Made by a program: the position numbers and the translations under genes
Shown here: one piece after another, positions 1-6,908 of the stretch
How positions within the stretch are numbered: position 1 is the stretch's first letter
Layout of the letters: each line of letters opens with the position of its first letter
Origin: an uncultured Blautia sp.
GTDB taxonomy: Bacteria; Bacillota; Clostridia; Lachnospirales; Lachnospiraceae
Direction of reading: 5' to 3'
Assembly (NCBI GenBank): GCA_946629475.1
Contig: CAMOXX010000057.1
Location: forward strand, 1-12,919
Length of the DNA stretch: 12,919 bases
Notes under the pieces: generated by a model
What the model was told of the DNA's origin: nothing
Databases searched by the model: none
Seen by the model: the letters and a program-made list of their open reading frames with translations, nothing else

Positions 1-213
1 GGCCAGATTACGCTTGGAGATTATACACATGGCATGTCAGATGTTATTATCAGAAACGGGATCCCGGCCGGAGTTGGGACGATTGCGGGACTGCTGACAG
101 GCGGGAACGGAACAGCCATGAAGCTTGCCAGAGAGGCTGCGTTCCTGATTATTACATCCGCAAATTCGGATCCGACCGATGTCAGACCATTGTGGGAGGT
201 CGATCAGGACTGA
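1..213 (+). CDS. C-terminal end of an unrecognised protein (5' end outside window)
   Basis: An open frame runs from the first base to a TGA at 211-213, giving the last 70 residues of a protein whose start lies before the window. It is glycine-rich in the middle (IPAGVGTIAGLLTGGNGTAM), followed by a likely helix (KLAREAAFLIITSA) and a short acidic tail ending WEVDQD. The codons look like those of the genes that follow, and no competing frame is better. I do not recognise the family. The pattern could fit a cytosolic enzyme or the end of a membrane protein, and I assign no function. A gap of 45 bases separates it from the next gene, with no clear terminator, so the two may be co-transcribed. 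Confidence 0.6.
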   Translation, partial: GQITLGDYTHGMSDVIIRNGIPAGVGTIAGLLTGGNGTAMKLAREAAFLIITSANSDPTDVRPLWEVDQD

Positions 214-258
214 TTTTCCGGGGAACAGGTTAGAAAAAGGCGCGCGGAGGAAACGGTT

Positions 259-1845
259 ATGAAGGTATTCAATACTACGGGGATATGCATTCCATCAAAA
301 CATTATATGGTCGATCTCTCCGAACGGGTCCGGGAAATCAAAAAGCTGGTGGATGCCGGAAAATACTTCACGATCAATCGCGCCCGTCAGTATGGAAAGA
401 CTACGACAATCGCTTTTCTTACGAATTATCTGAAGCCGGACTATGACGTATTGAGCCTGGACTTCCAGAAAATCAGTGATGCCAGCTTTAAGAGTGAAGA
501 GAAGTTTGTACAGGCATTCAGCCGGCATGTATTAGCAAGGGGGAAGAAACTTCCTGTCCCTGATTTTGTAAAGGATGAGCTGCAGGAATATATTTCCAGA
601 AAAGAGGGAAGAGCGGTCTTTGATGAACTGTTCGCAACCCTTTCCGAGTGGTGCCGGGTATCAGAAAAGCCCATCGTGATGATCATTGATGAAGTGGACA
701 GTGCTACAAACAATCAGGTCTTTTTGGATTTTCTGGCCCAGCTGCGGGCAGATTACATCGAAAGGGAAGATGACCCGGATGAAAAGACCTTTCAGTCGGT
801 GATTCTGGCCGGAGTGACAGATGTAAAGCACTTGAAAATAAAGATCCGCCCGGAAGGTGATCACAGGGTTAACAGCCCCTGGAATATTGCCGCGGATTTT
901 GACATCGACATGAGCCTCCCGGAAGCTGGAATCAGAGGCATGCTTGATGAATATGAAGCCGATCATCAGACCGGGCTGGACACTGAGGCTGCCGCAAGAA
1001 GCATAAGAGAATATACCAACGGTTATCCATTTCTGGTCAGCAGAATCTGCCAGCTCGTTGATGAGGATGTGAGCAGGACGATGGGCCTTGCGGAAGCCTG
1101 GACGATGAGAGGAATTGATGAGGCGGTAAAGCGTATCCTTCAGGAAAACAATACATTGTTTGATTCTGTCATGGGAAAACTGATCAATTATCCGAATCTG
1201 AAAGGACAGCTCAGGAGCATTCTGCTGCGAGGTGAGACCATTTCTTATCTGCCTGATGACGAGGAGCAGAAACAGCTTTGCATGTACGGGTTTATCCGGA
1301 ATGACCATAATACGGTTGCAGTGTCGAACCGTATTTTCGAGATGCGCCTGTACAACTATTTTATCGGGGAGAGTGACCGGAATAACGATCTGAAGCAGCT
1401 TGGGGCGGCGAGCAAATCCATTTTTGTTGAAGAAGACGGCTGGCTGGATGTGAAAAAGATCATGGAGCATTTTATCACGGAGCATAACCGGATTCACAAA
1501 GATGAGACAGAAAAATTCCTGGAGGAAGAGGGAAGGGAACGCTTCCTTACATACCTTTCGCCAATCATTAACGGAACCGGGACTTACAGTATAGAGGAAC
1601 AGACCAGGGATCACTCGCGGATGGATGTGGTTATCCATTATCTGGGCAGACGCTATATTATCGAACTCAAAATATGGCGCGGTGACCGATATAATGAAAA
1701 AGGGGAAGAACAGATACGCCGGTATCTGGAATACTGGGGGCTGGATACCGGCTATATGCTGAGCTTCAGCTTCAACAAGAATAAGAAACCGGGAGTGGAG
1801 CGTGTACAGTTGAGAGATAAAATCCTGTTTGAGGGAATTGTGTAG
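259..1845 (+). CDS. AAA-family ATPase with C-terminal PD-(D/E)XK nuclease-like domain
   Basis: A 528-residue cytoplasmic protein with no signal peptide or membrane segment. The N-terminal half is a P-loop ATPase of the AAA-like group common in Clostridia and Bacteroidetes. It has a Walker A in the divergent form NRARQYGKTT (40-49), a Walker B IVMIIDEVD (139-147), a sensor-like strand VILAGVTD (181-188), and a lid region NGYPFLVSRICQL (254-266). The C-terminal 80 residues carry a PD-(D/E)XK signature: D456 in RMDVV, E469 and K471 in IIELKIW, then Q485 and Y489 in QIRRYLEYW. Start at 259 is supported by GGAGG at 246-250, eight bases upstream. The gene stands alone, with no toxin, methylase or transposase beside it. 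Such proteins often occur as many paralogues per genome and their role is not settled. Nuclease activity is inferred from the motif only. Confidence 0.85.
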   Translation: MKVFNTTGICIPSKHYMVDLSERVREIKKLVDAGKYFTINRARQYGKTTTIAFLTNYLKPDYDVLSLDFQKISDASFKSEEKFVQAFSRHVLARGKKLPVPDFVKDELQEYISRKEGRAVFDELFATLSEWCRVSEKPIVMIIDEVDSATNNQVFLDFLAQLRADYIEREDDPDEKTFQSVILAGVTDVKHLKIKIRPEGDHRVNSPWNIAADFDIDMSLPEAGIRGMLDEYEADHQTGLDTEAAARSIREYTNGYPFLVSRICQLVDEDVSRTMGLAEAWTMRGIDEAVKRILQENNTLFDSVMGKLINYPNLKGQLRSILLRGETISYLPDDEEQKQLCMYGFIRNDHNTVAVSNRIFEMRLYNYFIGESDRNNDLKQLGAASKSIFVEEDGWLDVKKIMEHFITEHNRIHKDETEKFLEEEGRERFLTYLSPIINGTGTYSIEEQTRDHSRMDVVIHYLGRRYIIELKIWRGDRYNEKGEEQIRRYLEYWGLDTGYMLSFSFNKNKKPGVERVQLRDKILFEGIV

Positions 1846-1859
1846 TGAGATAATACTCC

Positions 1860-1879
1860 GCAACTGTTCAGAACAGGGC
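1860..1879. repeat. Palindromic 20-nt motif, copy 1 (upstream of GGDEF gene)
   Basis: This intergenic motif contains the perfect 13-nt palindrome CTGTTCAGAACAG at 1864-1876. It matches copy 2 (3879-3898) at 19 of 20 positions. It begins 15 bases after the stop of the ATPase gene and 80 bases before the start of the GGDEF gene. A weak -10-like GATAAT lies just upstream (1849-1854), which would put the palindrome near a transcription start. Overlapping its 3' end, GGGCA 1876-1880 can pair with TGCCC 1894-1898, but no T-run follows, so this is not a typical terminator. A regulator site or a dispersed repeat are both possible. Confidence 0.5.
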
Positions 1880-1939
1880 AAAGCATTTGCTGCTGCCCCT
1901 CCACTAACGTGACACGACGGCCGCATATGAGGATAAAGA

Positions 1940-3877
1940 ATGAAGAAGATAGCATTTTTCCTGGATGATGTCAGGCGGGCTGCGTTTTATGCGCGGGTCT
2001 CGGGGATGCAGCACAGGATCGAGGAGCAGAATCTGGACATCAGTATATGCTTTTTCCGCAGCAGGGCAGCGCAGAACCTGGACAACGAATACAACATTGG
2101 GGAATACAATATCTATGATCTTCCGGATCTGCAGGATTTTGACGGGATCATACTGGATCTTTACAATGTCGACCAGAAGGAAAACTACTGGTACGGCGCG
2201 GATGTGAGCCGCCGGATCATAAAGAAAGCCCGGGAGAGTGGAAAACCTACGATTGCGATCGGCAACCGGCTGGAAGGCTTTTACTATGTCGGTATCGAGA
2301 ATATCCGGGCGATGACCGAAATTATCGATTACGTTTACAGCCGGAAAGGATGCAGGAATTTCTGGTTCCTGATGGGACCGAAGGACAATTACGAGAACAT
2401 TCTGCGGACAAAGGCGATTCAGGACTATCTTCTTGAGAAGGAGGGGAAGGATTACCATGAATTCTTCTACTTTGAGAGCTATGAGAGTATAACCGGAAAT
2501 CATGGGTTCCGGGCTCTGCGTGATGCAGGGATGCCCCTGCCGGACGCGATCGTCTGTGCAAATGACCGGATTGCGATCGGCGCCGCGGAAGAGGCGTTTA
2601 AGGATGGCTGCCGCATACCGGAGGATTTTCTGCTGACGGGTTTTGACAATATTGAGGAGACGGAAAGCTTTATCCCTTCGATCACGACGGTGGACCAATG
2701 CTGGACAGAGCCGGGAAAGCAGTGCATAGACCTGTTCCTGAAAATCTGGGACGGGGATGAGATCAATAAGGATACGTACCTCCCTACAAGGATTGTACCG
2801 CGAAAATCCACGAAGGACAGCGCTCCCGGACTGGACCCGGCGGCTGTCAATTCCAGAGTCTATCATGAGATCAGCCAGGAGATTTTTGACTCCAACCTTG
2901 ACAGCCTGGAATACGGGCTCCTGAGCTGCACGAATCTTCGCGAGATGGGGGAGGTTTTTCAGCAGACCTTTTCGCTGCTGCAGTGTGATTCCCTTTTTCT
3001 GGTGCTGGATGAGCGTATATTTGAGGAAGCTGCAGAAGATGCTTTTTTATGGGATCCTCACGGAAAAATCGACCCGCAGGACGAGACACTTCCTTTCTGT
3101 GTGGAGGGGTATCCGGATCGCATGAAGGTTGTCTTTTCCTGCCGGGACGGAAAGATGTCGATGGAGAATACTGTGATCAGCGGCCTGTACCCTTATTTTG
3201 AGGAGGAAAAGGGCGGACACACCTGGCTGTTCCTGCCGATTCATTTCCGCAAATACAATGTAGGCTTTTTCGCGATCCGGGAAGCCATCCACATGATCCG
3301 CAACCAATACATGATGCGGGCTACAAGCGCGCTCACGACGGCGATCGAAAACCTGTATTTTAAGAACAGGCTGAGGAAGATCAACCGGATGCTGTCGAAC
3401 GCATCCATCACGGATACCATGACCGGATTTTACAACCGGTTTGGCTACCGTCAGATTGCCGTGCGGCTGTTTGAAGATAAAAAGAAAAAGAAAGAAAACC
3501 TGCTGATCATGTACATCGATATGGATCATCTGAAATATATAAATGATCATTACGGACATGAGTGCGGGGACAGCTATATCCTTGCTCTGACGGAAACCAT
3601 GCATGAGGTGTGGCCTGCAAGGACGATCGGAATCCGCATGGGAGGGGATGAATTCCTGATGATTTCGGAGAAGAGTCCCAATTTGAATCCGGAAGAGGTG
3701 CTCGGCAGGCTGCGCTCGAAGCTGCCTGCTCAGAAAGAGTCAAGAAATCTGCCCCGGGTTCCTTCCGTCAGCGTCGGCTATGTATGGACGGATATGACGG
3801 CGGATCTTACCCTGGAGGACTATGTGAAGGAAGCCGACCAGCTGATGTATGTGCAGAAGAGCAAGAGGGATGGCTAA
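1940..3877 (+). CDS. Soluble diguanylate cyclase: LacI-type sugar-binding sensor + GAF-like + GGDEF
   Basis: This 645-residue protein is predicted to make cyclic di-GMP from two GTP. Residues 1-290 resemble the ligand-binding domain of LacI/GalR regulators, including ICANDRIAIGAAE-like VCANDRIAIGAAEEA (205-219) and LLTGFDNIE (231-239), but there is no N-terminal helix-turn-helix and no signal peptide. It is therefore a cytoplasmic sensor. Residues about 310-470 look like a GAF domain, with LFLPIHFRKYNVGFFAIRE (430-448). A helical linker leads to the GGDEF domain from about 490: DTMTGFYNR (492-500), metal-site D527 in YIDMDHLKYIND, and intact MGGDEF (567-572). The inhibitory I-site RxxD expected five residues before GGDEF is absent (PART instead). 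AGGATAAAG precedes the ATG. A ligand-triggered cyclase is an inference and the ligand is unknown. Confidence 0.88.
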   Translation: MKKIAFFLDDVRRAAFYARVSGMQHRIEEQNLDISICFFRSRAAQNLDNEYNIGEYNIYDLPDLQDFDGIILDLYNVDQKENYWYGADVSRRIIKKARESGKPTIAIGNRLEGFYYVGIENIRAMTEIIDYVYSRKGCRNFWFLMGPKDNYENILRTKAIQDYLLEKEGKDYHEFFYFESYESITGNHGFRALRDAGMPLPDAIVCANDRIAIGAAEEAFKDGCRIPEDFLLTGFDNIEETESFIPSITTVDQCWTEPGKQCIDLFLKIWDGDEINKDTYLPTRIVPRKSTKDSAPGLDPAAVNSRVYHEISQEIFDSNLDSLEYGLLSCTNLREMGEVFQQTFSLLQCDSLFLVLDERIFEEAAEDAFLWDPHGKIDPQDETLPFCVEGYPDRMKVVFSCRDGKMSMENTVISGLYPYFEEEKGGHTWLFLPIHFRKYNVGFFAIREAIHMIRNQYMMRATSALTTAIENLYFKNRLRKINRMLSNASITDTMTGFYNRFGYRQIAVRLFEDKKKKKENLLIMYIDMDHLKYINDHYGHECGDSYILALTETMHEVWPARTIGIRMGGDEFLMISEKSPNLNPEEVLGRLRSKLPAQKESRNLPRVPSVSVGYVWTDMTADLTLEDYVKEADQLMYVQKSKRDG

Positions 3878-3878
3878 G

Positions 3879-3898
3879 GCAGCTGTTCAGAACAGGGC
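3879..3898. repeat. Palindromic 20-nt motif, copy 2 (downstream of GGDEF gene)
   Basis: Second copy of the motif at 1860-1879, with the same perfect palindrome CTGTTCAGAACAG at 3883-3895. It starts two bases after the TAA of the GGDEF gene and 54 bases before the RluA-family gene. A weak -10-like TATAAG lies just downstream (3905-3910), so the palindrome could overlap a -35 region. No T-run follows. The arms have the sequence GTTC-A-GAAC, opposite in order to a LexA-type GAAC-N4-GTTC box. Confidence 0.5.
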
Positions 3899-3951
3899 CG
3901 CCTGTATAAGGTAAAGAACCGACCATCCGGAGAAAGGAATGCAGGACGCAG

Positions 3952-4782
3952 ATGGATGTTTCTTCCTATATTCTATATGAAGACGATGAGATTATTGTAT
4001 GCAGGAAACCGGCCGGGATGGCTGTACAGCACAGAGGATCCGGAACGATGGATCTGGAGAGCCTGCTGTTAAACTATCTGTCGCAGAGACGGAGCCCGGG
4101 GATGCCGGGCAGATATGCAGCCCCCTATCTGGCGGTGGTGCACCGCCTGGATCAGCCAGTGGAAGGCGTCATGGTTTTTGCGAAGACCAGAAAGGCTGCC
4201 GCGGATCTTTCCGCGCAGGTGCAGAACGGAAAGATGAAAAAAGAGTATCTGGCAGTGGTTCGCTGCCCTTCTGAAAGCAGTCCGTATGCATCTGACGCAC
4301 AGGGGAAAGACGGGCAGAGCAGTAAATCCCCGGAGAAGACAGCGTGGTATCCCCTGACGGATTACCTGATAAGGGATGGAAAGACCAACACCTCGCGAAT
4401 TGTACCCGCAGGAACAAAAGACGCAAAAGAAGCGCGGCTCTCGTTCCGGATTCTCAGGAACGTTATAAGGATTCATGGTGCACAGGGCGGACGGATCCCG
4501 GAGATGAATCCATCAGAGCACAGCGCGGCAGCAGATGCAGCAGAGGGCCTGCTCCTGCAGGTACGACTGTACACCGGCCGCCACCATCAGATCCGGGTAC
4601 AGCTCGCCGGAGCGGGCATGCCGATCGTTGGAGACCGCAAATATGGAGAACAGATGAACGGAAATTCTGCGGGCATGCCGCTGTGCCTTGCCGCGTGGCG
4701 GCTTGAGTTTTATCATCCGGCGAGCGGAAAGCGAATGAGCTTTGAGGCGGTTCCCGGCTTTCTTCCGCCGGGATTTTTATGA
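3952..4782 (+). CDS. RluA-family pseudouridine synthase
   Basis: A 276-residue cytoplasmic enzyme expected to convert specific uridines in rRNA or tRNA to pseudouridine. The N-terminus has the usual opening ILYEDDEIIVCRKPAGM (7-23). The catalytic motif is HRLDQPVEG (64-72), with the essential Asp at D67. It departs from the common HRLDxxTSG in the last residues, a variant I associate with clostridial members. The C-terminal signature LYTGRHHQIRVQLA (206-219) and GDRKYG (227-232) are in place. A low-complexity Ser/Lys/Gly stretch (about 105-130) looks like a family-specific loop. There is no S4 domain, so it is RluA/RluC-like without that RNA-binding module, and the target site cannot be told. 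AGGA at 3943-3946 precedes the start. The hydrolase gene follows closely and may be co-transcribed. Confidence 0.9.
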   Translation: MDVSSYILYEDDEIIVCRKPAGMAVQHRGSGTMDLESLLLNYLSQRRSPGMPGRYAAPYLAVVHRLDQPVEGVMVFAKTRKAAADLSAQVQNGKMKKEYLAVVRCPSESSPYASDAQGKDGQSSKSPEKTAWYPLTDYLIRDGKTNTSRIVPAGTKDAKEARLSFRILRNVIRIHGAQGGRIPEMNPSEHSAAADAAEGLLLQVRLYTGRHHQIRVQLAGAGMPIVGDRKYGEQMNGNSAGMPLCLAAWRLEFYHPASGKRMSFEAVPGFLPPGFL

Positions 4783-4796
4783 CTATAACATTTTTA

Positions 4797-4802
4797 TTGG
4801 AG
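4797..4802 (+). promoter_or_regulatory. Ribosome binding site that decides the hydrolase start
   Basis: TTGGAG ends six bases before ATG 4809. The earlier in-frame ATG at 4779, which overlaps the RluA-family stop as ATGA, has only a weak CGGGA upstream and would add ten hydrophobic residues not expected at the N-terminus of this family. Confidence 0.55.
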
Positions 4803-4808
4803 ATTATC

Positions 4809-5642
4809 ATGGAAAATATCAGAAACAGCATCCTGGAGACGCAGCTTCTCCCGTCGCAGACCGCCTGCTTCTATCTTGGACAGGTGGGATTCCTCTTAAA
4901 ACATCTCGAAAAATATATTCTGATCGACCCCTATCTTACAGACTATGTAGATCAGCATTTCACAACAGATGCGGTGAAGTGGGTCAGGCGGTACCCGGCT
5001 CCGGTTGATCCCGGTGATCTGGACTTTGCGGATCTTGTTCTCTGCACGCACCCGCATACCGACCACGCGGATCCCTGGACGCTCACTAAAATCGCCGAAG
5101 TGAATGATAAGGCAGTTTTCGCCGGCCCGGATTCCGTCTGCGATGTGTACGAAGAGCTTGGAATCGATTCCTCCCGAATCTGCCGGCTGAAGGCTGACCA
5201 GCCGCATCCGTTTTTTAATGATGTGACCGTTACACCGGTTCCTGCGGCGCATGAGGAGCTGCATCCGGACGGCAGGGGCGGATATGAGGAGGTTGGATAT
5301 CTGCTTGAACTCGGGACTCAGCGGATTTTCCACTCCGGGGACTGCTGTCCTTATGAGGGGCTTGAGCAGAGAATCATGAACTGTGATATGATGATGCTTG
5401 CCGTGAATGGCCGGGACTACTACCGGAGATATGAGCAGGATATCATCGGATGCTTTGAGCCGAAGGAGGCTGCGATCATCGCTAAGAGGACGGGAGCGGG
5501 GCTGCTGGTTCCGATGCATATCGACCTCTATGATGTGAATGCTTTGAACCCGGCCGTTTTTGTGGACACTCTTATGGAAGTAAACCGTGCCCAGAAATTT
5601 CATATTTTCATGCCCGGCGAGTGCTATGTTTTATGTGACTGA
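4809..5642 (+). CDS. UlaG-like metallo-beta-lactamase-fold hydrolase
   Basis: A 277-residue cytoplasmic protein of the metallo-beta-lactamase superfamily, closest in layout to UlaG (L-ascorbate-6-phosphate lactonase). Residues (numbered from 4809): LGQVGFLLK and ILIDPYLTD near the start, the metal-binding motif HPHTDH (81-86), a further histidine in AAHEELH (148), HSGD (175-178), and PMH (235-237). Together these give the expected two-metal site. It is shorter than UlaG proper (about 354 residues), and no ascorbate PTS or pentose genes are nearby, so the substrate is uncertain and it may be a general phospho-lactonase-type or unassigned hydrolase. The longer reading from 4779 (287 residues, four-base overlap with the upstream gene) is possible but has a poorer ribosome site. 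The stop codon forms part of the long hairpin that follows. Confidence 0.82.
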   Translation: MENIRNSILETQLLPSQTACFYLGQVGFLLKHLEKYILIDPYLTDYVDQHFTTDAVKWVRRYPAPVDPGDLDFADLVLCTHPHTDHADPWTLTKIAEVNDKAVFAGPDSVCDVYEELGIDSSRICRLKADQPHPFFNDVTVTPVPAAHEELHPDGRGGYEEVGYLLELGTQRIFHSGDCCPYEGLEQRIMNCDMMMLAVNGRDYYRRYEQDIIGCFEPKEAAIIAKRTGAGLLVPMHIDLYDVNALNPAVFVDTLMEVNRAQKFHIFMPGECYVLCD

Positions 5643-5730
5643 TCAGCACCCCAAGGACATGATCGGAGTTTTGCCTGAAATGCCTGCATTTCAGGCAAAT
5701 TTCGATCATGGCCTTGGGGCTTTGATCAGT
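5638..5730 (+). terminator. Very long near-perfect hairpin after the hydrolase gene; probable terminator
   Basis: Four stacked paired blocks: 5638-5645 with 5723-5730; CCCCAAGG 5649-5656 with CCTTGGGG 5712-5719; CATGATCG 5658-5665 with CGATCATG 5703-5710; and TTTGCCTGAAATG 5670-5682 with CATTTCAGGCAAA 5687-5699. The loop is CCTG (5683-5686) and only small internal loops break the stem. The outer left arm includes the hydrolase TGA stop. There is no clean U-run after the outer stem; three Ts follow the innermost stem. Placed between a gene end and a new promoter, it probably ends transcription or protects the mRNA 3' end. A small inserted palindromic element is the alternative. Confidence 0.6.
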
Positions 5731-5767
5731 TATTTGCAATTTAACACAGCAAAGTGATAAAAAAAAG

Positions 5768-5795
5768 TGGACGTTACCGCTAAAAAGTGTATAAT
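5768..5795 (+). promoter_or_regulatory. Predicted sigma-70/SigA-type promoter for the binding-protein and atp operon
   Basis: A perfect TATAAT at 5790-5795 has a -35-like TGGACG (5768-5773, four of six matches to TTGACA) at 16 bases. A run of eight As lies just upstream (5759-5766), like an UP element. An imperfect inverted repeat, GTGG/CCGC around 5767-5780, overlaps the -35 and could be an operator. Transcription would start near 5802 and give an untranslated leader of about 64 bases. It is the best promoter in the window and the only clear one before the atp genes. Confidence 0.65.
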
Positions 5796-5865
5796 GGGAA
5801 TGTATGGTCTGGACACAGGCCTTGCAGGGAGAGAGGGGAAATACAGAACGAAACGGAGATGGATC

Positions 5866-6906
5866 ATGAAAAAAGGATTACACGCTGCCGGCGCTGTCTT
5901 TCTGGCTGTTTTTCTGCTGTGCGCAGGTGTGAGCGCGGAAGAATCAGAGTCACCGGAGACCGGAACAGAATCATTGACCCCGGAGATTGACCCGGCCATG
6001 AACATTATGCCGGGTTCCCACATTGCTGTGGTGAGCAAAAACACCAAAGGTGAATTCTGGAGCCGGCTGAAGAGCGGCATGGAGGATGCAGTAAAAAAGA
6101 TCAATCAGACATTCGTTCTCTCCGGTGAGGACAAAATCACAATGACCTTTGAAGGGCCGGACGACGAAAAGGAAGTGGAGAGTCAGATCAACACGATTGA
6201 TGCTGTGATTTCCGAGAATCCGGATGTCCTGTGCATCTGCGCCGGGGATATGGATTCCTGTCAGGCTCAGATCGAAGCGGCAGAGGAGAACGGAATCCCG
6301 GTTGTTGTGTTTGATTCCCGCGTCGCTGACATGTCGCTGGTTTCGGCCTACCGGTCCACTGACAATGTATCGCTCGGAGAGCTTGCGGGCGAAAAACTTG
6401 CGGATGCGCTGTCCGGTGAAGGCAGGGTAGTTGTCTTCAGCGCGCAGGAAAAAACCTCTACATCGCGCGACAGGCTGGAAGGACTGATGAGTGTGCTTGA
6501 CCAGTATGACAGGATCGAAGTGACCGAAGTGATCTATGATGACCAGGTTGAGGACATGCAGGCTGCAATGCAGGAGGCTCTTGAAAATAATCCGGGGCCG
6601 GATGCGGTTTACTGCACGAATGACAAAATGTCGGAGGCGTATCTCGGACTGAAAAAAGAGGAAGATCAGCCTGTTTTTATCGGAACGGATGCCTGCCCGG
6701 AACAGCAGGACGCGATCCGGAAAGGGACAGAGTACGGATGTGTCTCGCAGAATCCTTACGCATTAGGATACCAGACGATTTTAGCTGCGTCACAGCTTAC
6801 CGATATGGACGGAAAAGAGAACGTTGAGCCTGAGATGCTGATTGAACCAAAGTGGATCGACGGCACCAGCATCGACGATCCCGAAAATGAGGAGTATCTT
6901 TACTAG
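5866..6906 (+). CDS. Secreted ribose-type sugar-binding (substrate-binding) protein heading the atp operon
   Basis: A 346-residue periplasmic-binding-type protein of the RbsB/Peripla_BP_4 group. A signal peptide is clear: MKK, hydrophobic 7-20, and a VSA cleavage site after A24. The sequence before C19 (FLL) is not a good lipobox, so it may be released or shielded rather than lipid-anchored. After an acidic Ser/Glu/Pro linker (25-45) the fold begins HIAVVSKNTKGEFWSRLKSG. Residues at sugar-pocket positions of ribose-binding proteins appear kept: F64/W65, D150 and R152, N167, R203, N252, D275, Q295. An in-frame GTG at 5767 would lie inside the promoter; ATG 5866 has GGAG seven bases upstream and restores the signal peptide. 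No ABC ATPase, permease or sensor kinase is adjacent. The stop lies two bases before atpZ, so it shares the atp transcript. Its link to ATP synthase is unexplained. Confidence 0.85.
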   Translation: MKKGLHAAGAVFLAVFLLCAGVSAEESESPETGTESLTPEIDPAMNIMPGSHIAVVSKNTKGEFWSRLKSGMEDAVKKINQTFVLSGEDKITMTFEGPDDEKEVESQINTIDAVISENPDVLCICAGDMDSCQAQIEAAEENGIPVVVFDSRVADMSLVSAYRSTDNVSLGELAGEKLADALSGEGRVVVFSAQEKTSTSRDRLEGLMSVLDQYDRIEVTEVIYDDQVEDMQAAMQEALENNPGPDAVYCTNDKMSEAYLGLKKEEDQPVFIGTDACPEQQDAIRKGTEYGCVSQNPYALGYQTILAASQLTDMDGKENVEPEMLIEPKWIDGTSIDDPENEEYLY

Positions 6907-6908
6907 TC

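Noticed and set aside
1864..1876. LexA/SOS box reading of the CTGTTCAGAACAG palindrome
   Set aside because: The Gram-positive box has GAAC then GTTC with four bases between; here the half-sites are in the opposite order with one base between.
1876..1900. Terminator after the ATPase gene (GGGCA paired with TGCCC)
   Set aside because: The stem is interrupted, has only five strong outer pairs, and is followed by CCTCC rather than a T-run.
661..1926. Long minus-strand open frame (421 codons) opposite the ATPase gene
   Set aside because: It lies wholly over a gene with clear motifs, and its translation shows no recognisable domain. Long antisense frames are common in such GC-moderate genes.
1904..2866. 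Minus-strand open frame of 320 codons opposite the GGDEF gene
   Set aside because: It is the shadow of the sensor domain. No motif and no ribosome site were seen.
4779..4808. Earlier start of the hydrolase gene with ATGA overlap
   Set aside because: The ribosome site is weaker than the TTGGAG before 4809, and the extra ten residues do not fit the family's N-terminus. It cannot be fully excluded.
5767..5865. GTG-initiated N-terminal extension of the sugar-binding protein
   Set aside because: It starts inside the promoter -35, lacks a ribosome site, and would bury the signal peptide that begins at ATG 5866.
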